A DNA stretch of 64,000 nt, from the NCBI RefSeq assembly GCF_964031165.1, contig NZ_OZ035011.1, positions 124,001 to 188,000 of the forward strand, read 5' to 3'. A program made the translations under genes and the position numbers. Below, piece by piece: positions 44,463 through 53,872 of the stretch (within the stretch, counting starts at the first letter, position 1; each line of letters begins with the position of its first letter). The notes below the pieces were generated by a model. The model was given only the letters and a program-made list of their open reading frames with translations, ran no database searches and was not told the DNA's origin. The stretch is from Rickettsiella endosymbiont of Rhagonycha lignosa. Lineage in GTDB: Bacteria; Pseudomonadota; Gammaproteobacteria; Diplorickettsiales; Diplorickettsiaceae.

Positions 44463-45625
44463 CGACATTTAACTTACCTGATTTAGGTGAAGGCTTGCCA
44501 GATGCTGAAATTCGAGAATGGTATGTCCAGGTAAATGATATTATTAAAGTGGATCAGCCTATGGTGGCTATGGAAACCGCAAAAGCATTGGTAGATATTC
44601 CTGCACCTTTCAGCGGTAAAATAACTAAACTTTATGGTAAATCGGGTGATATCATTAAAACCGGACAAGCTTTAATTGATATTGAAGAGGAAATTTCAAC
44701 TAAAAAAAACATTGATCAAGCGACTGTCGTTGGAAATTTGCAATTAGGGAATAGAATTATTGATGAATCTCCGCTAGGAATCCAACAAAAGCAAGTATTA
44801 ATGCCGCATCAAAATAGAATTAAAGCTACGCCAGCAATTCGAGCATTAGCAAAAAAATTCCAAATTAACTTAAACGACTGTAAAGGAACAGGTCCTGATG
44901 GACAAATTCTCGCTGCTGATATCGAAAAAATGATACAGCAAAAATCCAGCAAAGAAACTGGATCTATCCCAAATTCCTTATCTGCACTTGCATCAGGTTA
45001 TGAACCATTACGCGGCGTTCGCCGTGTAATGGCAAGCACAATGAAACAGACGCAATTATCCATTGTCCCAGTTACTTTGGTTGATGATGCAGATATCCAT
45101 GCTTGGCCAGAAAAAACAGATATTACCTTACGTCTTATTCGTGCGGTTATGTCTGCTTGTCAGCGTGAACCACGACTTAATGCATGGTTTGATGAATCAA
45201 CGTTAGCTTTATGTAAACATAATCAGATTGATTTAGGTCTAGCGATGGATGCCCCCGAAGGTTTATTTGTTCCCGTCTTAAAAAATGTTGCTCAAGAAAG
45301 TGCTGTTAATTTAAGAAAAGCAATCGACAAGTTTAAACTAGAGGTAAAAAGTCGAAGTATTTCACCTGATGATTTATTAGGAGCAACTTTTGTATTATCC
45401 AATATAGGGGTTTTTGCTGGTCGTTATGCAACACCTATTATTGTTCCACCTATGGTTGCGATTTTAGCAGTTGGACGGATTAATGAAAAAGTTGTTATCG
45501 AAGAAGGAAAAATAAATGTACATAAGCAATTACCTTTATCTTTAACTGTGGATCATCGGGTCATTACCGGTGGCGAAGCGGCGCGGTTTTTATCCGCTTT
45601 AATTATTGATTTACAAGCAGCGTGA
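44459..45625 (+). CDS. pdhC: Dihydrolipoamide acyltransferase (E2)
   Basis: 388 residues: one lipoyl domain (1-78, lipoylated Lys42 in METAKALVDI), a peripheral subunit-binding domain (about 122-156, ATPAIRALAKKF) and the catalytic CoA acyltransferase domain (about 175-388). The catalytic motif near the end is DHRVITGG with His366; the usual Asp of HxxxDG is Thr here, a variant I recall from other bacterial E2s. No E3 (lipoamide dehydrogenase) gene follows; rsmA starts 9 nt downstream. E3 must be shared with another complex. Confidence 0.93.
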   Translation: MTTFNLPDLGEGLPDAEIREWYVQVNDIIKVDQPMVAMETAKALVDIPAPFSGKITKLYGKSGDIIKTGQALIDIEEEISTKKNIDQATVVGNLQLGNRIIDESPLGIQQKQVLMPHQNRIKATPAIRALAKKFQINLNDCKGTGPDGQILAADIEKMIQQKSSKETGSIPNSLSALASGYEPLRGVRRVMASTMKQTQLSIVPVTLVDDADIHAWPEKTDITLRLIRAVMSACQREPRLNAWFDESTLALCKHNQIDLGLAMDAPEGLFVPVLKNVAQESAVNLRKAIDKFKLEVKSRSISPDDLLGATFVLSNIGVFAGRYATPIIVPPMVAILAVGRINEKVVIEEGKINVHKQLPLSLTVDHRVITGGEAARFLSALIIDLQAA

Positions 45626-45634
45626 AAATAAATA

Positions 45635-46438
45635 ATGTTACCCATTCCTGCACGTAAACGCTTCGGTCAACATTTTCTGCATGAAAGCTTTGTTATCGAT
45701 AAAATGGTACAAGCCATCGCGCCTCAAAAAACCGATCATATGATTGAGATTGGTCCGGGTTTGGGGGCGCTAACCGAGCGATTGTTACCGTATCTTAAAA
45801 GCTTAACTGTAATAGAGCTAGATAAAGATCTCATTCCCCTCTTACAAAAAAAATGTGCTGCACTTGGAGAATTAATTGTTTACCAAGGAGATGTTTTAAA
45901 AATTGATTTTCATACCTTGAGTAACACTGAACAAGTTTGGCGTTTAGTGGGGAATCTTCCTTATAATATTTCTACCCCTTTATTGTTCCATTGTCTTGAG
46001 CAAGCTAATATCATTCAAGATATGCATTTTATGCTACAAAAGGAAGTAGTCGATAGAATAACATCATCTCCCGGGCAAGCCAGTTACGGTCGTTTGAGTG
46101 TGATGATTCAGTATTATTGTCAGGTAGAAAAATTATTTAATGTGAAATCAGGTGCTTTCCAACCCCCTCCAAAAGTAGATTCTGCTGTGATCCGGCTTAG
46201 TCCTTATAGAGAATTACCTTATAAAGCTAATGATTACGTCATTTTTGCTCAAATAGTCCGAAATGCATTTAATCATCGACGTAAAATGCTACGTAACAAT
46301 TTGGCTAATTACTTACAAGAACATGAATTCGAACAGTTAAAAATTAATTCGACACTGCGACCTGAACAATTGGCTATTAGTGATTATGTTAAATTAGCCA
46401 ATTTTGTTGCTAAAAGAAATGAGTTAAAAAAAGTTTAG
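45635..46438 (+). CDS. rsmA: 16S rRNA dimethyladenosine transferase
   Basis: Dimethylates two adjacent adenines in helix 45 of 16S rRNA during 30S maturation. 267 residues, normal length. RKRFGQHFL near the N-terminus, SAM motif I EIGPGLGALTERLL, ELDKDL and the catalytic NLPYNISTPL motif are all present. It is the last gene of the pdh run, an unusual companion for a metabolic operon; it is more often found with pdxA or apaG. Confidence 0.97.
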   Translation: MLPIPARKRFGQHFLHESFVIDKMVQAIAPQKTDHMIEIGPGLGALTERLLPYLKSLTVIELDKDLIPLLQKKCAALGELIVYQGDVLKIDFHTLSNTEQVWRLVGNLPYNISTPLLFHCLEQANIIQDMHFMLQKEVVDRITSSPGQASYGRLSVMIQYYCQVEKLFNVKSGAFQPPPKVDSAVIRLSPYRELPYKANDYVIFAQIVRNAFNHRRKMLRNNLANYLQEHEFEQLKINSTLRPEQLAISDYVKLANFVAKRNELKKV

Positions 46439-46463
46439 TTTTTTAATAAGCAGAGATTAACCA

Positions 46464-46491
46464 ATCCCACTCCAATAAATTGATGTGGGAT
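46464..46491. terminator. Possible bidirectional terminator between rsmA and csbD
   Basis: ATCCCAC (46464-46470) pairs with GTGGGAT (46485-46491), and the enclosed CAAT/ATTG adds four more pairs. It lies between two convergent genes with A- and T-rich flanks. The T-run is imperfect on both strands. Confidence 0.5.
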
Positions 46492-46521
46492 GATTAAAAA
46501 AGAATTTATAAATTTAAAATT

Positions 46522-46731
46522 TTAATGATGGTCTTTATGTTTATTAAAAAATTCATGGAGATCTTTTTGGGCTTGTTCCTTGCTAATACCGTATCGTTCT
46601 TGAATTTTTCCAATTAATTTTTCTTTATCGCCATGTAATTGTTCCCAATCATCATCGGTCAATTTTCCCCATTTTTCTCGTAGTTTGCCTTTAATTTGTT
46701 GCCATTTTCCTTTTAGTTCTTCCGGATTCAT
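46522..46731 (-). CDS. csbD: CsbD family stress-response protein
   Basis: 69 residues, very hydrophilic. The family pattern is complete: MNPEELKGKWQQIKGKLREK, then WGKLTDDDWEQLHGDKEKLIGKIQ, which folds as a small helix bundle. Relatives are induced by general stress in Bacillus and enterobacteria (YjbJ), but the biochemical role is unknown. A strong GGAGGAAAA site lies just upstream on the minus strand, which suggests high expression. Confidence 0.92.
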   Translation of the reverse strand: MNPEELKGKWQQIKGKLREKWGKLTDDDWEQLHGDKEKLIGKIQERYGISKEQAQKDLHEFFNKHKDHH

Positions 46732-46909
46732 AATGTTTTCCTCCTTGAAGATATGAAACAGATAAAAAAATTATTTCCGTTAATTTTTATCTCAATCAGT
46801 ATAGCTTAAGTTTAAGGACATTCAAGCTGACGAGTTTGGTTCATTTTTTTAAATCCATCGTACAGACAATTTACTGAATTTTTATCAATACGATGGATTT
46901 AGACTAACT

Positions 46910-47665
46910 TTATGCGCTTTTCTTTACTTCAATAAGATGAATTGTAAATACGAGTGTTTGATTAGGGCCAATCGCTTTATCAACTCCATGCTCACCATAA
47001 GCCAATTGCGGAGGAATAACAACTTGATAGGTTGCGCCTGGTTTCATGATCTTTAGAACTTCTATCCAACCAGGAATCACATTATTTAGAGGAAAAGTTA
47101 CAGGTTCTTTTGATTTCTCAAAAACAGTGCCATTAGTATAACTTCCGGTATATTCAACTTTAACCATGGAAGTGTCTGTTGGGCTTTCGCCATTGCCGGC
47201 ACTTATTACTTTATATTGAATTCCACTTTTAGTAGTTATAACACCTGGTTTTGTTTTATTATCAGCTAAGAAAGAATCGCCTTGTTCTTTATTTTTAAGA
47301 CTAATATCTTTAAATTCAGCTTGTTTTTTGTTAATCAATTCTTGTTGAAAGTTTTTCAAAATATCCGCCATTTGTGCTTGGGTTAATAGTGTTTTTCCGC
47401 GAGAGCCATCAGCCAATCCTTTTCCTAAAGCAACTGGATCGACATCAATGCCTTGTTCTTTAAAATTTTCAGCCAAATCGGCACCAATACTATAGCTTAT
47501 TTGACCTTTGGTGGTCTTAAGAACAGGGGAATTGCTGACTATTTTTGGAAAAGTAGCTGTGGTTTTGAGTTGATTAACCGTAACTGGAGAGGTACTCTGT
47601 GCAGCCAGTATATTTGAACTGATGAGTAAGCTAGCCAGGGCAGTCAATACAGGTAATCTTGTCAT
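46910..47665 (-). CDS. mip: Mip-like FKBP-type peptidyl-prolyl isomerase
   Basis: 251 residues: signal peptide (1-22), an N-terminal dimerisation region (about 45-110, SYSIGADLAENFKEQGIDVD), a long connecting helix (about 110-140), and a C-terminal FKBP domain (about 148-249) with VKVEYTGSYTNGTVFEKS, VIPGWIEVLKIMKPGATYQV and AYGEHG. This is the layout of Legionella Mip and its Coxiella homologue, periplasmic or surface prolyl isomerases that aid host-cell infection. A virulence role here is inference. It is transcribed alone, divergent from mnmG. Confidence 0.93.
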   Translation of the reverse strand: MTRLPVLTALASLLISSNILAAQSTSPVTVNQLKTTATFPKIVSNSPVLKTTKGQISYSIGADLAENFKEQGIDVDPVALGKGLADGSRGKTLLTQAQMADILKNFQQELINKKQAEFKDISLKNKEQGDSFLADNKTKPGVITTKSGIQYKVISAGNGESPTDTSMVKVEYTGSYTNGTVFEKSKEPVTFPLNNVIPGWIEVLKIMKPGATYQVVIPPQLAYGEHGVDKAIGPNQTLVFTIHLIEVKKSA

Positions 47666-47756
47666 TGGATTTCCTCTTGAGAGACGGTATTAAAAACCGA
47701 TATATTGCCCTAACTTTCGTTAGAAAACTATAGTTAATTAATAAAAATTTAAAATT

Positions 47757-49622
47757 ATGCTTTTTTCAACAGAATATGATGTCATTATTGTCGGCGGAGG
47801 TCATGCTGGCACAGAAGCGGCGTTGGCAGCAGCGCGATTAGGCGCGTCTACTTTATTATTAACACATAATATTGAAACTCTAGGGCAATTATCTTGTAAT
47901 CCTTCTATAGGAGGAATTGGAAAAAGTCATTTAGTGAAAGAGGTTGACGCGTTAGGTGGCATAATGGCTCATGCTGCTGATCTGGCAGGAATACAATGGC
48001 GTACATTGAATGCGAGTAAAGGGCCGGCAGTGCGCGCAACAAGAGCGCAAATGGATCGGTGTTTATATAAACAAGCAATTCGTAAGACTCTAGAAAATCA
48101 AGCTAATTTATTTATTTTTCAACAAGGTGTCGATGATGTAATCCTGCAGTCTAATCGCATTGTGGGTGTGGTAACGCAAATGGGATTACGTTTCTATGCA
48201 AAAGCCGTGGTATTGACTGCCGGTACTTTTTTAGCAGGAAAAATTCATATAGGTTTGCAACAAGCGCAAGGAGGACGTGCAGGTGATCCGGCAGCTAATT
48301 TCTTAGCTGAAAAGTTGCGTCAATTACCGCTGCGGATTAAACGTTTAAAAACTGGAACACCTCCGCGTTTAGATGGCCGTAGCATTAATTATAAAATTTT
48401 ATTAGAGCAACCCAGTGATAATCCTTTACCGGTATTTTCGTATTTAGGAAAGATAGAACAACATCCCACACAAATAAGTTGTTTTATTACTTATACTAAT
48501 GAAAAAACTCATGCGATTATTCGTTCAGGATTAGATCGTTCACCTATTTATAGTGGTGTCATAGATGGAATAGGTCCTCGTTATTGTCCTTCTATTGAAG
48601 ATAAAGTAGTGCGCTTTGCAGATAAATTATCCCACCAAATTTTTCTTGAACCTGAAGGACTCAATACTCATGAAGTTTATCCTAATGGCGTTTCAACAAG
48701 CCTGCCTTTCGATATACAGTGTGATTTGATTCATAGTATTAAAGGGTTAGAACAAGCGCATATTACACGTCCGGGTTATGCAATCGAATATGATTTTTTT
48801 GATCCGCGCGATCTCTTTCCATCTTTAGAATCGAGATTGCTAGAAAATTTATTTCTTGCGGGACAGATAAATGGTACAACAGGGTATGAGGAAGCGGCTG
48901 CACAAGGAATTATTGCAGGTTTAAATGCCGCTTTAAAAGCCCAAGAAAAATCAGCATGGTGCCCGCGTCGTGATGAGGCTTATATCGGTGTATTAATTGA
49001 TGATCTGATTACGCAGGGTACGCTCGAGCCTTATCGGATGTTTACTAGCCGTGCTGAATATCGCTTGTTATTGCGTGAAGATAATGCCGATCTACGTTTA
49101 AGTGAATCGGCGTATCGATTAGGACTCATCAATGAAGCTCGTTGGCAAAGTGTCAATATTAAGCGCTCTACCTTAGAACAAGAACAACAACGTTTAAAAC
49201 AACTTTCAATTAAACCTAATACGTCTTTGAGTACCGCTATAGAAGCACATCTAGGACAAGCTTTAACGCGAGATTATCGAGTTTCTGAATTATTGACTCG
49301 TCCAGAGTTAAATTACAAAAGTTTAATGAAAATTGAAGGTTTAGGACCAGGGGTTGACAATTTAGCGGTTGCAGAGCAAATCGAAATTCAAGCTAAATAT
49401 CAAGGATATATTGATCGACAAATAGTGGAAATTCAACGACAAGCGCGTTATGAAAATATTACGCTACCACTGAGTTTAGACTATAACCTAGTGAAAGGCC
49501 TTTCTAATGAAGTGAAAGAAAAGTTGATTCAACATAAACCACTAACTTTAGGCCAGGCTTCACGTATTCCTGGGATTACACCCGCAGCAATTTCCTTGTT
49601 GTTGGTCTTTATAAAAAAGTAA
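47757..49622 (+). CDS. mnmG: tRNA uridine 5-carboxymethylaminomethyl modification enzyme
   Basis: FAD protein that works with MnmE to modify U34 of tRNAs reading NNA/NNG codons. 621 residues, normal. The FAD motif [15 protein letters not shown] is at the N-terminus, [23 protein letters not shown] follows, and the C-terminal helical domain with [16 protein letters not shown] is intact. It starts at ATG 47757 and ends 16 nt before mfd. Confidence 0.97.
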   Translation: MLFSTEYDVIIVGGGHAGTEAALAAARLGASTLLLTHNIETLGQLSCNPSIGGIGKSHLVKEVDALGGIMAHAADLAGIQWRTLNASKGPAVRATRAQMDRCLYKQAIRKTLENQANLFIFQQGVDDVILQSNRIVGVVTQMGLRFYAKAVVLTAGTFLAGKIHIGLQQAQGGRAGDPAANFLAEKLRQLPLRIKRLKTGTPPRLDGRSINYKILLEQPSDNPLPVFSYLGKIEQHPTQISCFITYTNEKTHAIIRSGLDRSPIYSGVIDGIGPRYCPSIEDKVVRFADKLSHQIFLEPEGLNTHEVYPNGVSTSLPFDIQCDLIHSIKGLEQAHITRPGYAIEYDFFDPRDLFPSLESRLLENLFLAGQINGTTGYEEAAAQGIIAGLNAALKAQEKSAWCPRRDEAYIGVLIDDLITQGTLEPYRMFTSRAEYRLLLREDNADLRLSESAYRLGLINEARWQSVNIKRSTLEQEQQRLKQLSIKPNTSLSTAIEAHLGQALTRDYRVSELLTRPELNYKSLMKIEGLGPGVDNLAVAEQIEIQAKYQGYIDRQIVEIQRQARYENITLPLSLDYNLVKGLSNEVKEKLIQHKPLTLGQASRIPGITPAAISLLLVFIKK

Positions 49623-49638
49623 AATAAATTAAGCAACT

Positions 49639-52600
49639 ATGCCTATTTCTGACTTTTTAAATTTATCCATTCCCACAATAGCAGGGCAGCGTTTACGTTT
49701 AAGCAACCTACAACAAGATAGTCTTGCATTAGCTTTAAACCAGCTAGCGAATAGCTATGAAGGCGCAATTTTAGTGGTTACGCCAGATAATCTAATGGCA
49801 AATCGACTAGAAGCTGCATTAAAGTTTTTTTCACCACATTTAACCATCATGAATTTCCCTGACTGGGAAACTTTACCTTATGATCATTTCTCGCCGCATC
49901 AGGATATAATTTCGCAACGACTTTCGACCTTGGCGCAATTACATCAAATAAAGCAGGGTTTATTGTTGGTTCCCATCACCACCTTATTGCAGCGTATTGC
50001 TCCACTTAGTTACATACTAGCAACCAGTCTGAATGTTTCGAGTGGTGAAAAAAGATCTATCGAGGTTATAAGAAAAAATTTACAGTTAGGTGGTTACCAT
50101 TGCGTATCACAAGTTTTAACGCGTGGTGAATTTGCTGTGCGGGGATCTATTTTAGATGTTTTTCCTATGGGCAGCGATTTGCCTTTTCGTGTGGACTTTG
50201 CTGATGATGAAATTGATAGTATTCGCTATTTTGATCCCGGTACACAGCGCTCTATAGAAAAAATAGAAAAAATAAATTTGCTTCCGGCACGTGAGTTTCC
50301 TTTATCCGAGTCTGCAATCAATTTTTTTCGTCAGCAATGGCGCGAAAATTTTGTCGGTAATCCTCTAAACTGTCCCCTATATGAAGCAGTGAGTGAAGGG
50401 CGCGCGCCAGCCGGAATAGAATATTATCTACCGTTATTTTTTCCACAAACACAATTATTGATTGATTACCTTCCAAAAAAAGCGTTAATTTTGCAAGTTA
50501 ATAATATCCGGTTAGCGGCAGAAAATTTTTGGAAGGAAGTCAATGAGCGCTATGAACAACTTAGGTATGATATAGAACGACCAATATTAGCGCCTAAACA
50601 ATTATATCTAGATGTCGATACATTATTTACGCGCTTAAAAGAGTTTCCGAGGATTTTGCTACAGCAAGCTTCAGCAGCATCTGATGATACTTATCATTCC
50701 CGCGTTAAAAACTTTCCTAATTTATCGGTTGATCATAAGCTTGAATATCCTTTACAACATTTAAGTGTCTTTTTAAATGAATTTTTAAAAGATCCACAAG
50801 CTCGAGTTTTATTTTGCGTGGAAAGCGCAGGTCGTAGAGAAGTGTTGTTTGATTTACTCAATAAATTTTCTATTCAAGTCCATCGTTGTGAAACTTGGCA
50901 AGAATTTCTGCAGGCTTCTGAACGTATTTATATCATTATTGCCCCATTAGAAGAAGGATTCTATTTAGAAAAACCGCCTTTGGTATTAATTGGTGAAGCG
51001 CAATTATTTGGTAATCAGATTATCCAAAAACGGCAAATTAAAACTAAAGGTTTAGATGCTCGTACGATTATTCGAAATTTAGCGGAGTTGGCCGAGGGTA
51101 ATCCAGTGGTTCATGTTGATCATGGTGTAGGACGTTATCGAGGATTACAGCATTTAAAAATAGATGGTCAAGAAAATGAATTTTTGATAGTAGAATATGC
51201 TGCTAAAGCAAAATTATATGTTCCTGTATCGTCGCTTAATTTGATTAGTCGATACGGTGGAAATGATAGTGAGCATGCTCCTTTGCATCCATTAGGTTCT
51301 GATCAATGGGAAAAAGCAAAACGTAAAGCTGCTGAACAAATGCGCGATGTTGCTGCTGAATTACTCGATATCTATGCCCATCGCGCTGCGCAAAAGGGTT
51401 ACGCTTTTCATCTGCCAGAACAGGATTATCAAGCATTTATCGCTCAATTTCCTTTTACTGAAACACAGGATCAGGAGCAAGCTATTCAGCAAGTTATCAA
51501 TGATATGACTTCAGAACGTACTATGGATAGATTAATTTGCGGTGATGTCGGTTTTGGCAAAACAGAAGTTGCGATGCGTGCTGCATTTTTAGCGGTGCAA
51601 TCCAATAAGCAGGTCGCCATACTGGTTCCGACCACATTATTAGCCCAACAACACTATCAAAATTTTAGCGATCGTTTTGCTGAATGGCCAGTACAGATCG
51701 AAATGATTTCACGCTTTCGTAGTGCTACGTTACAGAAAACAATTCTAGAGCGTTTGCAGAGGGGAAAAATTGATATTTTGATAGGCACTCACAAATTATT
51801 AAGCAAAGAATTACAGTTTCCGCGATTGGGTTTGTTAATCATCGATGAAGAACATCGTTTTGGTGTGCAACAAAAAGAACGTTTAAAAGCCTTACGCGCA
51901 GAAGTAGATATTTTAAGCTTAACCGCAACACCTATCCCGCGTACTTTAAATATGGCTTTATCCGGTTTGCGAGAGTTATCAATTATTGCTACACCGCCAG
52001 CGCGTCGTTTGTCGATTAAAACCTTTGTACAGATGCGTAATACCAGTTTGATCCGTGAAGCCATATTGCGGGAATTACTTCGTGGAGGCCAAGTTTATTT
52101 TTTACATAATCAAGTCGACAGTATTGAAAAAACAGCCAGAGAATTAGAAGCATTAGTCCCAGAAGCGCGCATTCAAGTAGCACATGGTCAATTACGTGAA
52201 ACTGAACTTGAGCGTGTGATGGCCGATTTTTATCATCAACGTTTTAATGTATTGGTTTGCACAACAATTATCGAAACGGGAATTGATGTTCCGTCTGCTA
52301 ATACCATTATCATTGATCGTGCAGATAAATTTGGTTTGGCGCAACTTCATCAATTACGTGGTCGTGTAGGTCGTTCTCATCATCAAGCCTATGCTTATTT
52401 AATGACACCACCTAAAGAAATGATGACAGGCGATGCGATGAAACGTTTAGAAGCCTTTACTTCTTTAGAAGATCTTGGCGCTGGCTTTACTTTAGCCATG
52501 CATGATTTAGAAATTCGAGGTGCAGGTGAAGTTTTAGGGGAACAGCAAAGTGGAAATATGCAATCCATAGGTTTTTCACTGTATATGGAATTACTCGAAC

Positions 52601-53088
52601 AAACAGTAGCTGCACTAAAATCAGGTAAAGAGCCTGCGCTAAAACCTGCTAATCATGCAGTAGAAATTGATTTACATATTTCTGCATTAATTCCAGAAAA
52701 CTATCTACCGGACGTACATACGCGTTTAGTGCTCTATAAACGTATTGCTCATGCAAAGGATGTACAAGAATTAGAGCAGCTCCAAGTCGAAATGATTGAT
52801 CGCTTTGGTTTATTACCACAAGCGTTGAAAAATCTATTTCAACTAAGCGAATTAAAATTAATCGCCAACAAAATTGGCATTAAAAAGATTGTGTCCGGAC
52901 CTCAGGGAGGACGCATCGAATTTAATCAAAAGCCAAATATTAATCCTGCAGATATCATCCAGTTAATTCAAAAATATCCAACCTTATATAAACTCGATGG
53001 GCCCACGCACTTACGTTTTAACTTTGAGCAGTCTTTACCTGAGATAAGAATAAAAAATCTTCACAATTTATTAAAAAAATTTACGTAG
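49639..53088 (+). CDS. mfd: Transcription-repair coupling factor
   Basis: Removes RNA polymerase stalled at lesions and recruits UvrA. 1149 residues, full length. UvrB-homology region at the N-terminus (FPDWETLPYDHFSPH), RNA polymerase interaction domain (about 475-560, VHVDHGVGRYRGL), helicase motor with Walker A GDVGFGKTEVA and DEEHRFG, then the TRG segment and C-terminal D7 domain. All helicase motifs are intact. It is probably cotranscribed with mnmG. Confidence 0.97.
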   Translation: MPISDFLNLSIPTIAGQRLRLSNLQQDSLALALNQLANSYEGAILVVTPDNLMANRLEAALKFFSPHLTIMNFPDWETLPYDHFSPHQDIISQRLSTLAQLHQIKQGLLLVPITTLLQRIAPLSYILATSLNVSSGEKRSIEVIRKNLQLGGYHCVSQVLTRGEFAVRGSILDVFPMGSDLPFRVDFADDEIDSIRYFDPGTQRSIEKIEKINLLPAREFPLSESAINFFRQQWRENFVGNPLNCPLYEAVSEGRAPAGIEYYLPLFFPQTQLLIDYLPKKALILQVNNIRLAAENFWKEVNERYEQLRYDIERPILAPKQLYLDVDTLFTRLKEFPRILLQQASAASDDTYHSRVKNFPNLSVDHKLEYPLQHLSVFLNEFLKDPQARVLFCVESAGRREVLFDLLNKFSIQVHRCETWQEFLQASERIYIIIAPLEEGFYLEKPPLVLIGEAQLFGNQIIQKRQIKTKGLDARTIIRNLAELAEGNPVVHVDHGVGRYRGLQHLKIDGQENEFLIVEYAAKAKLYVPVSSLNLISRYGGNDSEHAPLHPLGSDQWEKAKRKAAEQMRDVAAELLDIYAHRAAQKGYAFHLPEQDYQAFIAQFPFTETQDQEQAIQQVINDMTSERTMDRLICGDVGFGKTEVAMRAAFLAVQSNKQVAILVPTTLLAQQHYQNFSDRFAEWPVQIEMISRFRSATLQKTILERLQRGKIDILIGTHKLLSKELQFPRLGLLIIDEEHRFGVQQKERLKALRAEVDILSLTATPIPRTLNMALSGLRELSIIATPPARRLSIKTFVQMRNTSLIREAILRELLRGGQVYFLHNQVDSIEKTARELEALVPEARIQVAHGQLRETELERVMADFYHQRFNVLVCTTIIETGIDVPSANTIIIDRADKFGLAQLHQLRGRVGRSHHQAYAYLMTPPKEMMTGDAMKRLEAFTSLEDLGAGFTLAMHDLEIRGAGEVLGEQQSGNMQSIGFSLYMELLEQTVAALKSGKEPALKPANHAVEIDLHISALIPENYLPDVHTRLVLYKRIAHAKDVQELEQLQVEMIDRFGLLPQALKNLFQLSELKLIANKIGIKKIVSGPQGGRIEFNQKPNINPADIIQLIQKYPTLYKLDGPTHLRFNFEQSLPEIRIKNLHNLLKKFT

Positions 53089-53338
53089 ATATTTTTTTAT
53101 TATGTAAACTTCTATGTTTTTTAAAAGGATTAGCTATGAAATTTTCAAACTTATTTGTATAAAATTTAGGATTTGGATGAAATACATCGCTTATAAATTA
53201 TTTCAGTTAATTTTTGAAAAAATATTTTACTAGAAAATAATTTTATTTTTTATTATTATTTGCTTTTCATTAGGTTTTTTTATATTTTTAAATATAAAAA
53301 AATATTCGATGATAATTTTTAAAAGGATTTTTCGACTT

Positions 53339-53815
53339 ATGAAAATATTTAATTATTCAACCTTGAGCCTATTATTTACAACTATTCTGCAAACAGTTTA
53401 TGGATACACTTGCCCCAATCTCATACAAATTAATAAAAAAATAGATGCGAAACAACCGATGCGTTTTCCATTGGTAGAAGGGCAGCCTCCATTTTGGCGT
53501 TACAAAGATTTAAATAATAGAATTAAAAAATTTTATGTCGGAACGGCAAGAGCGACAGAAATTGGAGGTATATATTACCAAGAACCGTCAAAAGAAATTA
53601 ATTCATCATTAACCTGTATTTATAAAAATAGCCAACCAACGTATTTTTCTTTGGCTGCAGCAAAAAAAAGGGTAAATGAAGTCAATTCTTCATCGATTAC
53701 AAAGGATAAAAATTGGAGTGGATTTTATCGTAATGGTTTATATGTTTGTGGTGACGATAACCAGCCAAAAGAGAATATAGAGGTGTGTCAATTTAGTCTT
53801 AAAGTTTCGCGTTGA
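53339..53815 (+). CDS. Small secreted protein, possibly DUF3757-like
   Basis: About 158 residues from ATG 53339; a longer frame from 53309 has no ribosome site and would spoil the signal peptide. The preferred start gives MKIFNYSTLSLLFTTILQT as signal peptide, ending near VYGYTCPN. The mature part has four cysteines, in YTCPN, LTCIYKN, YVCGDD and VCQFS, spaced as for two disulfides. A mature start YTCP followed by a small beta-rich domain recalls DUF3757 secreted proteins of Legionella and Coxiella; that is a weak match. The preceding 250 nt are very AT-rich with no gene. Confidence 0.6.
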   Translation: MKIFNYSTLSLLFTTILQTVYGYTCPNLIQINKKIDAKQPMRFPLVEGQPPFWRYKDLNNRIKKFYVGTARATEIGGIYYQEPSKEINSSLTCIYKNSQPTYFSLAAAKKRVNEVNSSSITKDKNWSGFYRNGLYVCGDDNQPKENIEVCQFSLKVSR

Positions 53816-53872
53816 TTTTTTTCTAAGTTCCAACACCTTACACAGCGTTACCAATAATTAGGCTATAGCGAT

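Noticed and set aside
53136-53162. AAAAGGA site followed by ATG and an 8-codon frame (MKFSNLFV)
   Set aside because: It looks like the start of a signal peptide but stops at once, and I could not restore a longer frame by a single shift. Too little to call a pseudogene.
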